Positions 10,369-23,613 of a stretch of DNA of 64,000 nt are shown one piece after another. This DNA comes from Drosophila pseudoobscura (taxonomy: Eukaryota; Arthropoda; Insecta; Diptera; Drosophilidae). Position 1 is the stretch's first letter, and every line of letters starts with the position of its first letter. Location: NCBI RefSeq assembly GCF_009870125.1, contig NC_046683.1, forward strand, positions 43,973,869 through 44,037,868, in the 5' to 3' direction. A program made the position numbers and the translations under genes. The notes beneath the pieces were generated by a model. That model made no database searches and had not been told where the DNA came from. It worked only from the letters and a program-made list of their open reading frames with translations.

Positions 10369-13089
10369 GGGGAGGCTGGGGTTGGAAAACGCTCTCACAC
10401 GCTCGCATAATAAAGTGATTTTAAAGGGCACTTTTCCCCGCTTTTCTTTCTCTCAGATGGCGTATGCGTAAAATTTCCATTTGTGCGAGGCACTCAACTT
10501 TATTGAACTTGAAGTGGAGACCCGCTCTCCAGCTCTCTCCCTCTCCCTCTCGCTCTCCCTCTCTCTCCGTCTGTCTCTCTGTCTGATAATGTTTGTCAGA
10601 TAGAGCACATGTGTGTGGTATGTGGTATCCCTGCTTCTGGCTGCTCCAAGATGTCCTGGCTTTACAATTCATTAAAATTTCATATAAATGCTGCGGATGA
10701 TGGGCTTGAACGATCATGAACGGGGCATGCCACACGCAGACAATGGCCAACCGGGGGTAATCCACTTTGCAGCTGGAGCTGGAGCTGGAACTGCAGCGCG
10801 TCGCATCGTGTCCGTTATTAACTGCCAGTTACAAATGCGCCACAATAACGGTATTAAAAGCCCTGCGAAAGCGTCAAGTCATAAACTGCTCATCAGTCTT
10901 GAGTAACAGTAACTCGCTCTGGCTGCCACTTGCCCCTTGCCACTCTCCCCTCTCCCCGCTCTCCCCGCTCGTTCCGTGTAAGTGTAATTATGCGACGCCG
11001 CTGCAAAAGTTGTGCTATCACAACTCATTGTCTCGTCGCCACGGCGGGGCAGGAAGTGGAAGCGGCAAAAGCCGGCGGCAAAACATGCCACCAAGGGGGG
11101 TGGTGTGGGGTGGGGTGGGGTGGGGTCCTGCAACGTTGTCTGTGCGCCTTTGCTCTTTTGACGCTGATAATGCAATTTCCGCCAGCGCCATTTTGCCCCA
11201 GCCCTCGCGTAATTTACTGTTGTGCAATGTTTCATTTTTGTTGTGCGCTTTGCGAGCCTTTAAAGCAAGGATCCGCTCTCCGGAGTAACTGTGGCACAAT
11301 CAACGCGGCAAGTTTCTCCTATTTATCTACATAGAGTTAATTGAAAGCATTCAAATGCCAGATACAGAGACAGAGACGCCAACAACAACGACTGCGTGAT
11401 GTGTCAACATCTTTTGATGCCACATAATCCCCCTCCACGCCTCGCCACACCATTCATTCATTCCGCCCCACAATACGGGTGGGAGTAGTACGGGAACATG
11501 TCTCTCCTCTCCGTCTTTATTACAAATTGGTTTTTTGCAACAACCACCCACCCACACACCCACTCGCATGTTTCGTGCGCAATTTGCACCACCGAAACGA
11601 GTGTGGAAATGTGGAACGAGGGGCAGCAGCAAAAACCGACCAATACTCTCTACAAATGTGCAGAAAAAATAAATTGCAGCACACGGCTAACCCACCTAAC
11701 GGTAAAATGGTGAAATGGTGCTCCGGCAACGTGTCCTGTATACCTGTATACCTGTGTCCTGTTTGCCACGTTAACAAACTGAAATCGAAAGTTTGACTGC
11801 GGTCAACGCTGGGCATTGTCATTCTCTATCGGTTGTGTCTCGCTTGTCTCCCTCCTCCGACTGACTGCTGACTGTCAGATTGAATGGTTTATGTGTGACA
11901 CCTTTGACCGGTCGCAGAGGTGCCACAAGGGCAGGCCGCTCTCTGCCAGACGATATAAATTAAAATTCAGCTCGAAAGCCGAGCAGCTTTAAGCCTCCGC
12001 CACATATCGGGAGGCTTGTGGGGCTAAAGGGCTTCGAATTGTACTCTTAGGTTTACAGGCAATAAAAACACCTTTGATTTAACTAGATAAAATGGTGAAT
12101 AGTTTATCAGTTTATAAGGAGGATGTTCAGGAGGACTCCCGTACGGATAGCTTCATCTAAAAAGCCTTAAACAACTCAATGTAAGTACACCTATAGGGTA
12201 CTGCTTTGTGCTTCAAAGGGCTACAAATTGTATATATCTTTACAGGGCTCGATTGCAAAACTTAACACTCAACGGCTTTTTGTCTGAAGGGAAGGCTAAT
12301 CGCAGGAGAGAGAGTGTCCCCTGCCATCAGCTGGGCCCATTCCCTCATGATCATACAGTTCCGTAAACTCCGATTTAAAAAACATCCATACTGATTCATA
12401 CACCTATAAAAATATCATTCTTTGGGACTCATTTTCTGGCAACAACCTTAAAAGTGTATCATTCCGGTATTGCTGAGCATTGAAATTGCCATCCCTGATT
12501 TCCGGGTCCTTTCATTTGCCCGGCAAAAGTCACGTGGCATTCATAATTCTTAAAATGGCGCCATCAGAAATTATGTAGCAATGCTAAGTGCACCCCAACA
12601 TCTGTCCCTCGCCCTCTGACTGGGGTGGGGGCTATACGTGACCAGCATTTGTCGCACGCCAAAGTATGCTGCGATTTTTCGGGGATCAGAATGGGATGGG
12701 ATGGGATGGAATGGGATGGGTCCTTCATTCTAGCTGGCCAAACAATGGGGAATTGATTTTGGTTTTCGGCCAAGTGCAAGCTGATTATGGAATTAAAACA
12801 TATTTCTGTCTCAGAGCTTAAAACTTTAAGTGGCAAAGGTTGTCGCTGCGTTTTTGGTACGTGACATTCTTTTCCTTTCGGAGTTTATCACGTGACAATT
12901 TTTCCAGCTTTGCGCTTATTTTCCACACTCCCAAAGAGAGAGGACGAATGCGTTTCATTTTCATTGTGGGAGAAAAAAAATAACTTTTCACGTGTGTGGG
13001 AAAAGGGAAATGAATAAACAAGCGAAACTACAAAGAAGTTAACTGCAAAAGCGAGCTACGAAAGTGAACTTGGGTTACAAAGGAAATCC

Positions 13090-13127
13090 AGAGAGAGAGA
13101 GAGGGAGAGAGAGAGAGAGGGAGAGAT
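13090..13127. repeat. (GA)n purine tract
   Basis: Imperfect GA repeat interrupted by GGG. It could bind GAGA factor, but there is no gene beside it to support a promoter role. Confidence 0.8.
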
Positions 13128-13344
13128 GGGAAGAGGCAAAGGCTGATAAATAGCGTTGAATGGAAAAGCTCAAGGAAAGAGGAAAAGGAAAAGCACAAAA
13201 AAATAAACAATTCGCCTTTTGAAATGCTAAACGTGAGAGAAAACACAGGGAAACACAGGGCCAGGGGCACTCTTCACACGCTGTCTGCAAGGACACGGCC
13301 CAGGACCCGGACTCGTGTATTTTTATTAGCACATCGGGGACACG

Positions 13345-13396
13345 GATACGGATACGGATGGGGATGGGGATGGGGCTCGGGATGGGGATGGGGATC
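13345..13396. repeat. GGATGG/GATACG cryptic repeat
   Basis: Tandem variants of GGATAC and GGGGAT in direct array. G-rich on the + strand. No coding role seen. Confidence 0.75.
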
Positions 13397-16300
13397 CGTT
13401 TATCTTGTTACTTGGCACCCGCTCAATGCCAAATACATTTATCTTGTCGTATTTATTTTGTACCACATTAATTTCGCTCGTGTTTGAGCAGAAATTGACT
13501 TATTTGCATTCGGTTTAATTTGTACGAACATCAATATGGCATATACGGCATACAAAAATCCTCCCCCGAAAAGGACTGCAGGGCAGGGCAAGGGTACAGG
13601 ACGTGGTAGTGGTTGCCAAGGGGATGTGGATGCTGCGGCTTACACAGCCACAGGTGTTGCAAGTGTCAAATTTGTGATTGATGGAAGGCCGAACTGGGCT
13701 GAACAAAAATTATGATATTTATTCTTAAAAGTGATTCGTGCAGATGGGTGTGAGCCAAAAGAAAAGCCAGATTTAAACAAATCTTGGAAAATCACTCACA
13801 TTTTGGCATACGTAAACGAAAAAGTGAAATTTCGAATATTTGATTAGCTTTCTAAGTGATTTGCTTATGATATTCTGATTTTATCGTTAGACATAAAATT
13901 ATGTATGCACGAGTGCCAGGAAGGAATCCTGGCAATTTCTTTTCTTTAGCACTGAAAGGTTTTTTGAATGATTAAAAATATGCTTTCACAACCAGGTATC
14001 ATTATAGGAACAATCGGCCCATCAGAAAATCCAAAATATTCTAGAAAAACACTTAACAAGCTGGTTTTTTCGTTTCTGTAACTTTTTTTAGACCAGTCAC
14101 ACTGTGTTTAGACCAAAACACACACGCATATTGGTGATTCTTCTTCAACTAGTTTCCTTTTTTGTGGACATTTTCTCAATTTCATGTTGTTTAAAGATAC
14201 CCACAATCTTGAAAATCCATTCAATATGTAAGCTCCAATAGTAACATCGGAGACCAATTGAAGCATTTTCATTTAATGCCACTTAAATAGAAATGAATAG
14301 AAATTTTCAAATGACAAAATAAAGTATCAGCCACAGAATGGCGTATTCCAAAGCCAAATGAAATAATATTAGCCACACGGCCGTGGTGCGCTTCATGGAA
14401 CAGCGACGACAGACAAAATGCATTTTTCATAAAGCAGACAGCGATACGTGTGTGTCTGTTGCGGGAGCGGGAGCGGGAGCTGGGAGGCCAGGAAGATGGG
14501 AAGCTGCTTTGTTTGGGGCTGAAGTTGGGGGCCAGCAACAGCAACGAGCTACCTGTAGACGTCTATCGACAGCCAGCGGCCACGGCAGAGAGCACAATGG
14601 AGGATGGAGGATGGAAAATGGCCGAGAGCGCAAAATGTCAACCGAAATTGCGATTGCGTTAAAACTCTATAAATACCAGAGTAACATGCGACAACAGCAA
14701 CAACTGCGAGTCCGGCGAGGACATGCTGATGCGGCAGCAACACAATCTAATCCGGTTATTGCATTTTAAATGCGCTACAAGCTCTCACTCTGGTCGGTCC
14801 TGAGCAACACCAGGGATAGGGGCAGTGGCAGGGGCTGGGTCAGAGTAAGGAGCAGCGGCAGGAGCAGGATCCTGCTCACTCCACGCTCTCAATTCATTTT
14901 CAATTATTTTCCTAGGCAATTACTGCTGGCTGACATTTGAGCTCTGCGTTCAGTTTGCGTATGTTTTCCAAGAGAACATCTCGTTTCTTGAAAATCAGAA
15001 TACACTATCTCCATATACTTTATAAAAAATACAAAAAAAAACGCAAGATTTGCCCTTTTTCAAAACGGAAACACTTTTCTACCGAACTGAAACGTAAACG
15101 CCTTTCTTTACAACAAAATGAATCTCAAGAGCAAAAAGAAAAAATATAAGACTTGTTGTTCGTGCCTTCTTTATAAATATTTGTTACCTAACCTAACCTA
15201 ACATTTGGTCCTTAAACCATTGATAATTTATAATAATTGGTAATTGATAACAGAGGATGTTGTGCGCCTAACATCACTTAAGAAAATGTGCCACAAATTT
15301 GTGAAAACGGCAGCACGTTAAAACAAAAACGAAACTTTTTGGCTGAAAACGCAAAAGTAAGTGAAAACTGGAGCCTGCCTGGTTATACCATAAACGGTCA
15401 TACTGATCTGCAGCTTGTAATGCGCTTATCTAGGAAGCCAGCCAGAACCAGAACCAGCACAGGCACAAGCACCACATGGAAGAAGGCCTGACCAAAACCC
15501 CGATTGCATGCCAACTCTTTCAAATTTTAATGCAATTTAACAGCATATTAAACAGCAGGAGTCTGCGGTCGGAAGCCACAATGCTGCCAGTCTGTTGGTG
15601 GGCGTGTATTTGTGTGTGTGGGAAAGAGTCCTGCAACAGTTGTTAGTGCTTGCCGCAAAATTTTACTGGAGCAGAGGGCGAACTTTCAAATGAAGATAGT
15701 AGTAGCAGGACCTCCTGCCTCCAGACCTGCTCTTGGCTGCAAGGTGAATAAGAAGCTGTTGAATGTATGTGTGTTAGTGCGAGTGTGAGTACCAGGGCAT
15801 TGAGGGTATTCATGAACTGGTAGAATGGCTAATCAATTGCGCGCACATTGAGCACAAATCAAATTACAAACTTATCGCGTCCAACGATTTTTGCAGAAAA
15901 CTTTTCAAGCTTTCCACTCTCCTCTTTTTCTGTTTGAGATCAACTTTTGCTCAATTTGATTTTTCAACAAAAAAGTAGAACTTTTCGTCTTTTTACCTGC
16001 CCTTTCGTGTGCGTCTATTCGTACTTTTGCTTGTCGTTAAACAAACTTATCCAATAAAACTTTTGTCAACATTGATTTAAGGCTAAAGAGGATGCATATT
16101 ATAGGAAAAATGCGGGGTGGATGGACGGGGGGGCTGGGGAGAAAGAGTGGTAGGAAGCTGAAAAGCATTTGACATTTCGTTTTGCTCTTATCATGTGTCA
16201 AAAAATGTTAAGCGCAAAGGGACTCAGGCAGGGTTGTCATGTGTCCTGCATATTTATCTGAAAGTTTGTCTGAGAAGTGTAACCCCAGTTTTCTTTTGTT

Positions 16301-18989
16301 CGTTTCGTGCAAGAAAATCACAGTGTAGATAGACATTATCTAATGGATTCCATTGACTATTCAATGCAGCTGGCAACCCTGGCGCACACACACATGCTCT
16401 GACCCAGTCACACACCCACACCACGGGGCACGGTGCCCAACGCTTATTATGTGTGCTTAAGCCAGTTTTTGCCTTGTCCTCGAACAAACAGAAAGTGTTG
16501 GGGCATGCCGCATAAGTAGAGCAGTCCAAGACAAAGTTTTCCATTGCAACCTGATGCTGCTGCTGTCGTTGTTGCTGTTATTGTTGCTGTTGCTGTGGCA
16601 GGAATGCATTTACAGTTAGCTGACTGCTGTAGCTTCTCTTTATCCACTTCTACTTAATACTTTAATAGTTGCAAAAGTTTGCTCAGCACGGGCTTAAGTA
16701 GCTCTCCTCGCCGCTAGCCTCACCTCGCCTCGCCTCCGCTCGGACTCGGACTTGGACTAACTCGGTTTGTCTAGGGTAGTGCTTAAAATAACTGTAAAAC
16801 TGCCAACATAAATCTGGCCGCAACATCTTTTATGTTGCCACTAGCCCGAAGTTAATGCCAGCCACGTGAGCATCTCCCGATTAAAGACTTAAAGTGCACT
16901 CGCACTCGACTCGCCTCGACTCCTCCACGAGGTGGAGGACAGTGGAAGCCCAGAGAATGAAGATTAAAAAGTTGAGCAGACAAACAACAAATTGACGCGT
17001 ATCTTTTGCATATTGAATAAAAGTCAAATTGTGTTTGGCATATTAAGCGGGACTCAGTCGGAAATCGGAGTCTGAATCGAAAATCGAAAGCAAATCTCTG
17101 CCAAATCCCTGTCCTCCTTCTCATGGCCTCTGCTGTCCTGTTCGTCGGATGGGGAAAAGTGATTTTTCTTGTCGGACTTACGGCTTAGCGACGCAGCAGT
17201 TTTCACTGCAAATTCCGCGATTCTGGCCAATAAGTTTGAACAAGTCTGTGGGAGTCGGGAGTGTCTCCTGTCCTAGTTGGATGTCTTGAATATTATTCAA
17301 ACTTGATGCCCAGAAAATGGTGGGGGAGTGCTTTAAATATTTTTGTTCTGTCATTTGATAATCTCTGCCATCGAATCTGCTCGCCTTTTAGTGGAATGCA
17401 ATTTGGTTTCTTCATCGAATAACAACTGTTTGCTGGCTCTTTGTCCGACTCAACACTGTTGACATTTAATTACTCGCTTTTCGAGTATGCTTTATGGTAG
17501 CTATCGGCCATCGAAAATATGTAAAATAAATATTTTTCTGGCTTTCGCTGTAATTCAAGCTTATGGAATGTGTGCGCAGCTCCGAACAGGACACTGCGAA
17601 AACCGCAGTATTTTGTCAAATTTCATGAGCGGTTGAACGGCGAGGTGTGCTCCAAAATAACGTATTGTTAATGCAGGAACATAATATTGAATGCATACGT
17701 ACAGTGTTCTCGGATTCAAATGAAAATGAGAACAATTGTGAAGTTTTCTTTTGTTTGTAACCTCTGAATCTACTCTCGGAGGACGAATGTTGTACACAAG
17801 GCAATAAATTGTATAAATATTCCATAGACAGGCAAAATGTACAAGTGGCAAGCGGCAGCCTGGACGCTAATGAGCCAAACGCAATGCAAATTGATAGCCC
17901 GTTTTTCAGCCACACCCTGTCCACAGTCCACACCGATGGCCTCTCCGTGGGCTGACTTAAGGGATTAGCATCATTATGCACAGTTTATTTGTTTAAATAT
18001 ATACATATTTGTGTGTGTGTGTTTGTGTGGGGGTGTTAAATGTAATTTCATGTAATTGTTTTTAATTTCCATGCATTTATAATTCAACATTCGCGTGGCG
18101 CTTAGAGGGCCGCGACTCTTCACGCTGGAGTCCCATGGAAAGCTCATTTGCGTTCCGGCTGCAGGCTATGAGTGTCCGTAGTGTCCTCGAGTCCTCCGTT
18201 TGGGGCACCGAGCTCCGACTCCGCTTGGGGGGAGGCTGGTGTAATTATGCAAATTTTTAATGAGTGTGAAAATTGCCTTTTCAAGCAACAAGTATTCGTG
18301 TCTTGGTCCGTGTTCTTCCACTGGGAGCTCATTGACAGCGGATAATTCCCTTTGACCCACAGCCCCAGAAGCCAGGAACCCATTTACCTTCTGAATCCTG
18401 CTGCTTCTGCTTCCTGATTGTGATTTCCGCTTCCTCCTCTCAAATCCTTCTCATGCGAGAGAGCTGAGCGGAGTTGACTGCTGGCATTTGCTCTTTGGAT
18501 TTAAACAGATTTTGTCAAACTAAACATGAATTTGCACTTTTATTCACATACTCGCATGGCTGTGTGTTCGTCTGAAAGAGAGAAAAGCACGAGAGAGTGA
18601 GAGTGAGATGGGTAGAGAGGGAGAGTGTGACGAAAGCCGATTTGATGCCCTCTCACATAAGTGGTCCCCCCGCATTACGGTTAAGCCCTTTCAGACCCTG
18701 TTCCGCATATGGCGAAGAGTGAGCAGCGAATGGGTCTGAAATCGTACTCATCCAAGCTGTTAAATGGAACAATTAACAGGTTACAGAGGAGCGGATTTTC
18801 ATGTGGTATGAGTCCCTCGCTTTAGTTGAATAAATGACGGTCGGGCGGATTTCAGCTCTTAAGGAGATCACGAAAGCTTGTGTCTATAAATATTATATTT
18901 AAGCAAGAAACATAGAAATAAAATGAAAGACAAACAAACTCCCAATCGAAGGAGATCCGGTACTGCGTATATAAAGAACCGTATGTGGA

Positions 18990-19370
18990 TCCATGTACCA
19001 CGGCGAGAAGACCGGCGAAGGCCCCAGTGGCGTGGGTGTGCATAAAAAGCCACCAGCAGTTCTCTTCTGGTCGCTACACTCTGACTTTCGATCTGCAAGC
19101 TCCATGAGACCGATTCTGCTAGGCAACAGCAGCTTTCTCAGCAGTGAACAGGATTCTAAGGCAGGATTCTTTCAGTGGATCCGCCTCCTTTTGACTACTT
19201 GCTAGACGAAGTGGTAGTCCGACCCAGATCACACGAAGACGTTTAAGGAGCTGCTGACCAAGAAGAAGGCACTAACTCGCTACCGACCTCAACACCAATC
19301 CCATTGGCCCAGACGGCAAGGAGCAGAGGCTTGAGGCTGCCAATGCTATCTACTCTTCTACGAACGAACC
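18990..19370 (+). pseudogene. Degraded coding-like patch, origin unknown
   Basis: Codon-like sequence is split over frames by stops and indels. It includes a frame with TFKELLTKKK near 19240-19270, and a second frame near 19290-19365 reading NPIGPDGKEQRLEAANAIYS. The composition looks protein-like and differs from the AT-rich flanks. No single frame spans it, no promoter or splice pattern is visible, and I do not recognise the parent protein. It may be a decayed retrocopy or old gene fragment, or chance. Confidence 0.3.
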
Positions 19371-21192
19371 TAAATATATAAAGATATAGAAATATATCCA
19401 TAAAATATATATTCTGCTAATCTGATAGATGATTATCAATATCGATCAGAATCGATGGCATGTATGGAAGGTACCTACAAGGTAACTGTCTTCTTCAATT
19501 AGCCAATACATCGGGACCCATACATATGTACATATATGAAGACACATATGTATGCGTGTACATTTATCCGTATATGTACCCACGAATAGTGTCAGAATGC
19601 AAATGCAGATTTTTAAGCCTTGCGGCAGCTTTTGCGCAAACAGATTGTAAACAAATAAATGCTGCCAGCAGACACACTTGTACACTCACTGCCACACACA
19701 GATGCCACACACGCATCCATATGCAGACATTGAGGGGTCAGCAGTGGTACACTGAGAAAAAAGAATGTTGGTAAATCAGAAATATACTCTCCAAATTGTC
19801 AGCAGATGGTCAGAAAGTCAGACCCCAGATTAAACGTTTTATTTGAATCATTCCTTCATATATTTCTCCGAGTGTAGCGTGGTCAGTTTCGTGCCTGAAA
19901 TGCCGCTGGGGACATGGGCAGGCCAGCCTTGTTGCCAAAGTTATTTCATTCAATATTTTATTTTACATTCATTTTACTCAACATGGATATGGATTGTGAG
20001 TATGTATACATATACGAGTATTTATTCACACGCGTATGAGTATGTATAAATGTTCATTTGTACATATGTGTATGGCTGTAGTGCACACTTTGACTCTGGC
20101 GGAAACCTTTTCTACACTTAAGTGGTTAAATTGGCTGTGATAAATTGTTGCAGAGTCAAAGTTGTTGCCACAGCGGCGCTGCGGGGCGCCTCAAGTCACA
20201 TGTGGAACGCGGCAGGGTGGGTGGCGCGATAAGCCCGCAAGGATATACTATGTATGTGCATAAAAGTAAGAGGCTCTGACTCCCTCTCTGACTCATCTGC
20301 TTATTCATGGAGTGCCGTGTGCCTGCCGTTGACAGTAATCATAACGCAGTCATCAGCTAGCATTATTACAGCTGCCTGACATATGACATCTGGGAACTGG
20401 GGATCTTGGTAGCATGGGAGCTTAAGCTACGAGTATGTAGGATAGTGGGCTATTAATATGCGAGTGTGTGGGCTAACAGCACACCCGAACCGGGACGAAC
20501 CGAACCGCGCCGAACCGAACCCAATGTCATAATGGGCGATGGCTGATGGCTAATGGCTGATGGCTAATGGGAGGTGGGCGTGCCTGAGACTGATGGCATC
20601 CTTTTTGCGGCACTCGCGAATTAAATGTCTAGCCAAATGTAGTTTGTCTTGATTAAGACTGAGTCCCAGCGAGAGACCTTAAAGTTTCTAGCGAATTCCG
20701 ACAATTTTCAACAATTTGCAGTTGCTCGAAAGTCGGTGGGAGCCCAGTAAGCAAATTTTCGCGCTTATCGCCCCACTCATATCAGACAATCTTGATGTGC
20801 ATATCACTTTTATGGGCAATTCATGCAAAATGCTTCCTGGTGCCAGCAAACAGCGAGAAGCTACCGCCACCCGTACAACAATGCCAACATCGACAATGGC
20901 GAGAAATATTCCGGACCCACACGGTCTACCAAATACCCTGCATACAACATACGAGTAAATGGCCGTGATACAAATCATGCCAGTTTTGGAGTGGCTAAAA
21001 TTAGGAAGTACTTTCATTAAACCCCTTTTCCTCCTTCACATGTTACCATATCTGAGTTATATATTCTTTGTTCCCGATAGGGCATTGTGTGTGTCGTATT
21101 GATCGACCACTCTCAGGCGGTTTTATGTCTTTTCCGCCTCAATTTTTTAGCGGTGACTAGTGGCGTGCCTCTCGCTGACAGCCCTCCTCCTG

Positions 21193-21232
21193 GCCATCGC
21201 CATCGCCATCGCCATCATCATCATCATCATCG
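21193..21232. repeat. (GCCATC)n/(ATC)n microsatellite
   Basis: A hexamer GCCATC array passes into an ATC triplet array. No gene overlaps it. Confidence 0.85.
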
Positions 21233-22707
21233 TTGTCCTTGCTGCGGTGTCGTGTGTGTTCTCGTTTCTTTCTCTAACTTGCCGGCTGACCAACTGCATT
21301 TGCAATTTATAGGCGAATGTGCAGTGCGTTTCGAAAATATCAGCCAGCTGCATTTATGTTCTTAGTAAAGCCAATCTCTTTTCTATAAACTGCTTTAAAT
21401 CCATCATTATATGGCCTTTTAGAGTATTTTTCGAATGTGTAAACCGTCTTAACGCTCTGAAACTCACTGTGACTGTGCATGTATCTGTGTATCTACCCAT
21501 CTGGCGGTTTTTGTGCCCTTGGAGGACAGAGGCGAACAATGGGAATGTAAATTGTTGCTATGTCTTTGTTTTAATTTTTTCGCCAGCTTTCTATCCTGCT
21601 TTCCAGCCAGGAACTAGGCGCATGTTCTGGAGGCCTGTGAAAGGATTTGTATCCTGCTGCCGTTTTCGGTGCACCTTTTTCCCTTGTTTTTGCAATGCCA
21701 TTTTTTGCGTAAACCGCAACAACATTCGGACTTTGGCTTTTTACTCGTACGAGTAGTTCGCTTAGTTTTCATTGTCACCGCTGTCGTCGTCGTCGTCCTG
21801 GTCGTCATCGTTGTCCTGGTCGTTGTCATAGCGCAGTCATCTAATTTTTTGTTCATTTGCATACGGGAGAACAGGGCCAGGATGTGTTTGGTGTTTGCTG
21901 TTTGCTGTTTGCTGCTTGGTGCTTTCTGTTGGTCACGTGGCTGTTGGCCATTGCACTCCGTTTGGGGCTCCATTCGAGTTGTTCATGACATTGACGTATG
22001 AATTCCTCATAAATACATGCAAGCACACACTCCAAAGTGCCGGGGATGGGGATATGGCCAACCTGGGAGTGCTCTATTCTAAGGTTCACCGACCCACAAA
22101 ATCCCCAATAAAACTGGCTTCATTAGCCACCATTAGCCGGCTTTGTTTGCCCCAAAATGAAATTGGGCAGAAAAGTACTAGAGATACAAAAGCAGAGCTG
22201 TAGCTGTAGCTGTAGCTGAAGCTGGACACATGGCCTCCAGTGTTGGATGCGTGTGGTGTGTCATTAAAGTTTCATCAACGCCGCAAAATGAAAATGGAGC
22301 ACTACACACAGCACTCAAGGCCCCTCAACTCCTCAACTGCTTAGCTCCTCAACTGCTGAGAAACTCTGAGCCCAGATCCCCAAAGGGCCGCAGGGCAGAA
22401 TGGGAAGGCCGCCTGATATTGTCATTACATGCTTCAAGGATATTTCCTCTGTGGCGTAACCGAGGCAAATGTACTTTTGACAGTTCAACTCTGGAAAGGG
22501 TTGAGAGCTGACCAACCCTCGCCGTGACCCCGACAACCACAGTCCACAAAAGATTTGTTTGCCAGGACAACAGCTGCTTTTGGGCCCGGATAATGCCCGC
22601 TGGCCAAGTGGCAGCGGTCTAAGGGGAGACGTTCCCCCTCCCCTCCCCCAGACAATTGCCACAAATTGGTTGGTTTAATAGTTCTGAATCTGTTGCGAGT
22701 CCCCCAT

Positions 22708-22730
22708 CAGCAGCAGCAGCAGCAGCAGCA
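22708..22730. repeat. (CAG)n microsatellite
   Basis: About 7-8 CAG units in intergenic DNA. Confidence 0.85.
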
Positions 22731-23140
22731 ATAAATGTTAGGTAAGTATTTAAATATTTATTAGCAAATTCCGTGCCACAATCTCGATGGTGTATCTTGT
22801 GTCTCGTATCTTACAGATGGCGCACACATCACGCCCCCATCTGCCTCCTCCTACTCCTGCGCCTCCGCTGGGTATTGGCAATTTTCGTCTTGGCCAATCA
22901 AGTTGGCTTGTTAGCGCGCATTCGATGTACATACATATTTTTACAGAGGTTACAGAGACACTCTTTTGATTAGCTCTGAAGAAGATTTTCGGGGTTCCAA
23001 AATTATCCTCGATCGTAGAAACCAATCTTCTGAGTAATTTCCCCTAGAATTGTGCCAGTAACAGTTTTAGAACGTTAATTTGAGTCGATTTACACAGCTT
23101 CCAGAAAACATTAAATTCGACCATTTATTCCTGCCATCAT

Positions 23141-23262
23141 AGCAACATGCTGCTGGCTATGGCAACATGCTGACAAAACACTGGCAACATTCTGTGGAAC
23201 GCATGTAGCAAATAATTTACACAACATTTTGTGGAACACAAACTGGAACGCATTTGAAAATT
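23141..23262. repeat. Short spaced repeats upstream of the Cyp316a1-like gene
   Basis: Copies of the 12-mer GGCAACATGCTG (with small changes) begin at 23141, 23161, 23183 and about 23220. They are followed or interleaved by copies of GTGGAACGCAT. Spacing is about 20-38 bp. The array lies about 350-470 bp upstream of the P450 start and may be a cluster of factor sites or a decayed minisatellite. Confidence 0.5.
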
Positions 23263-23613
23263 GTCATTGAAATATTACATTTTATAATAGATAAGGATAA
23301 GGATACTTATAGTTTAAACCCCCAGCTGCTTCTAAAATAAATTCACAGGCTTTTCTCAACTCAACATATTCTTCGACATATTTGTCCTATCGAGAAAAGT
23401 AAAAACTTTATGAACTGTCAAGGATTTCATCAAAATTCCATCCCTGGCTGGAACGATTTCACACATTAAATAAGTACACCGTTTGCCAGTGTTTTCCACC
23501 GATAAGAACTGCCAATTTTGGTAGGCACTTGAGAGATTAGTGACACCAATCGCAACGGCCATAAAGGGTTCGATTAGCATAGAGAGGAGCGGCTCCGTGG
23601 CACAGTTGCAACC

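Larger units (their letters stand above)
8069..23613. other. Long gene-poor region with dense microsatellites
   Basis: About 15.5 kb without a convincing gene. I checked both strands for domain-like frames and splice-joined exons and found only shadow-type or low-complexity frames. I recognised no tRNA or known miRNA. It contains (GT)n, (CA)n, (GA)n, (CAG)n and GATGGG-type tracts and one coding-like degraded patch near 19.0-19.4 kb. Such intervals in Drosophila often hold enhancers or non-coding transcripts, but I cannot show that here. Confidence 0.4.

Noticed and set aside
15183-15202. Telomere-like CCTAA repeats
   Set aside because: Only three units. Drosophila telomeres are not made of such repeats, so this is chance or a trivial simple repeat.
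21319-21756. 145-residue + strand frame
   Set aside because: Low-complexity Phe/Cys/Arg composition in AT-rich DNA; no family, promoter or conserved start.
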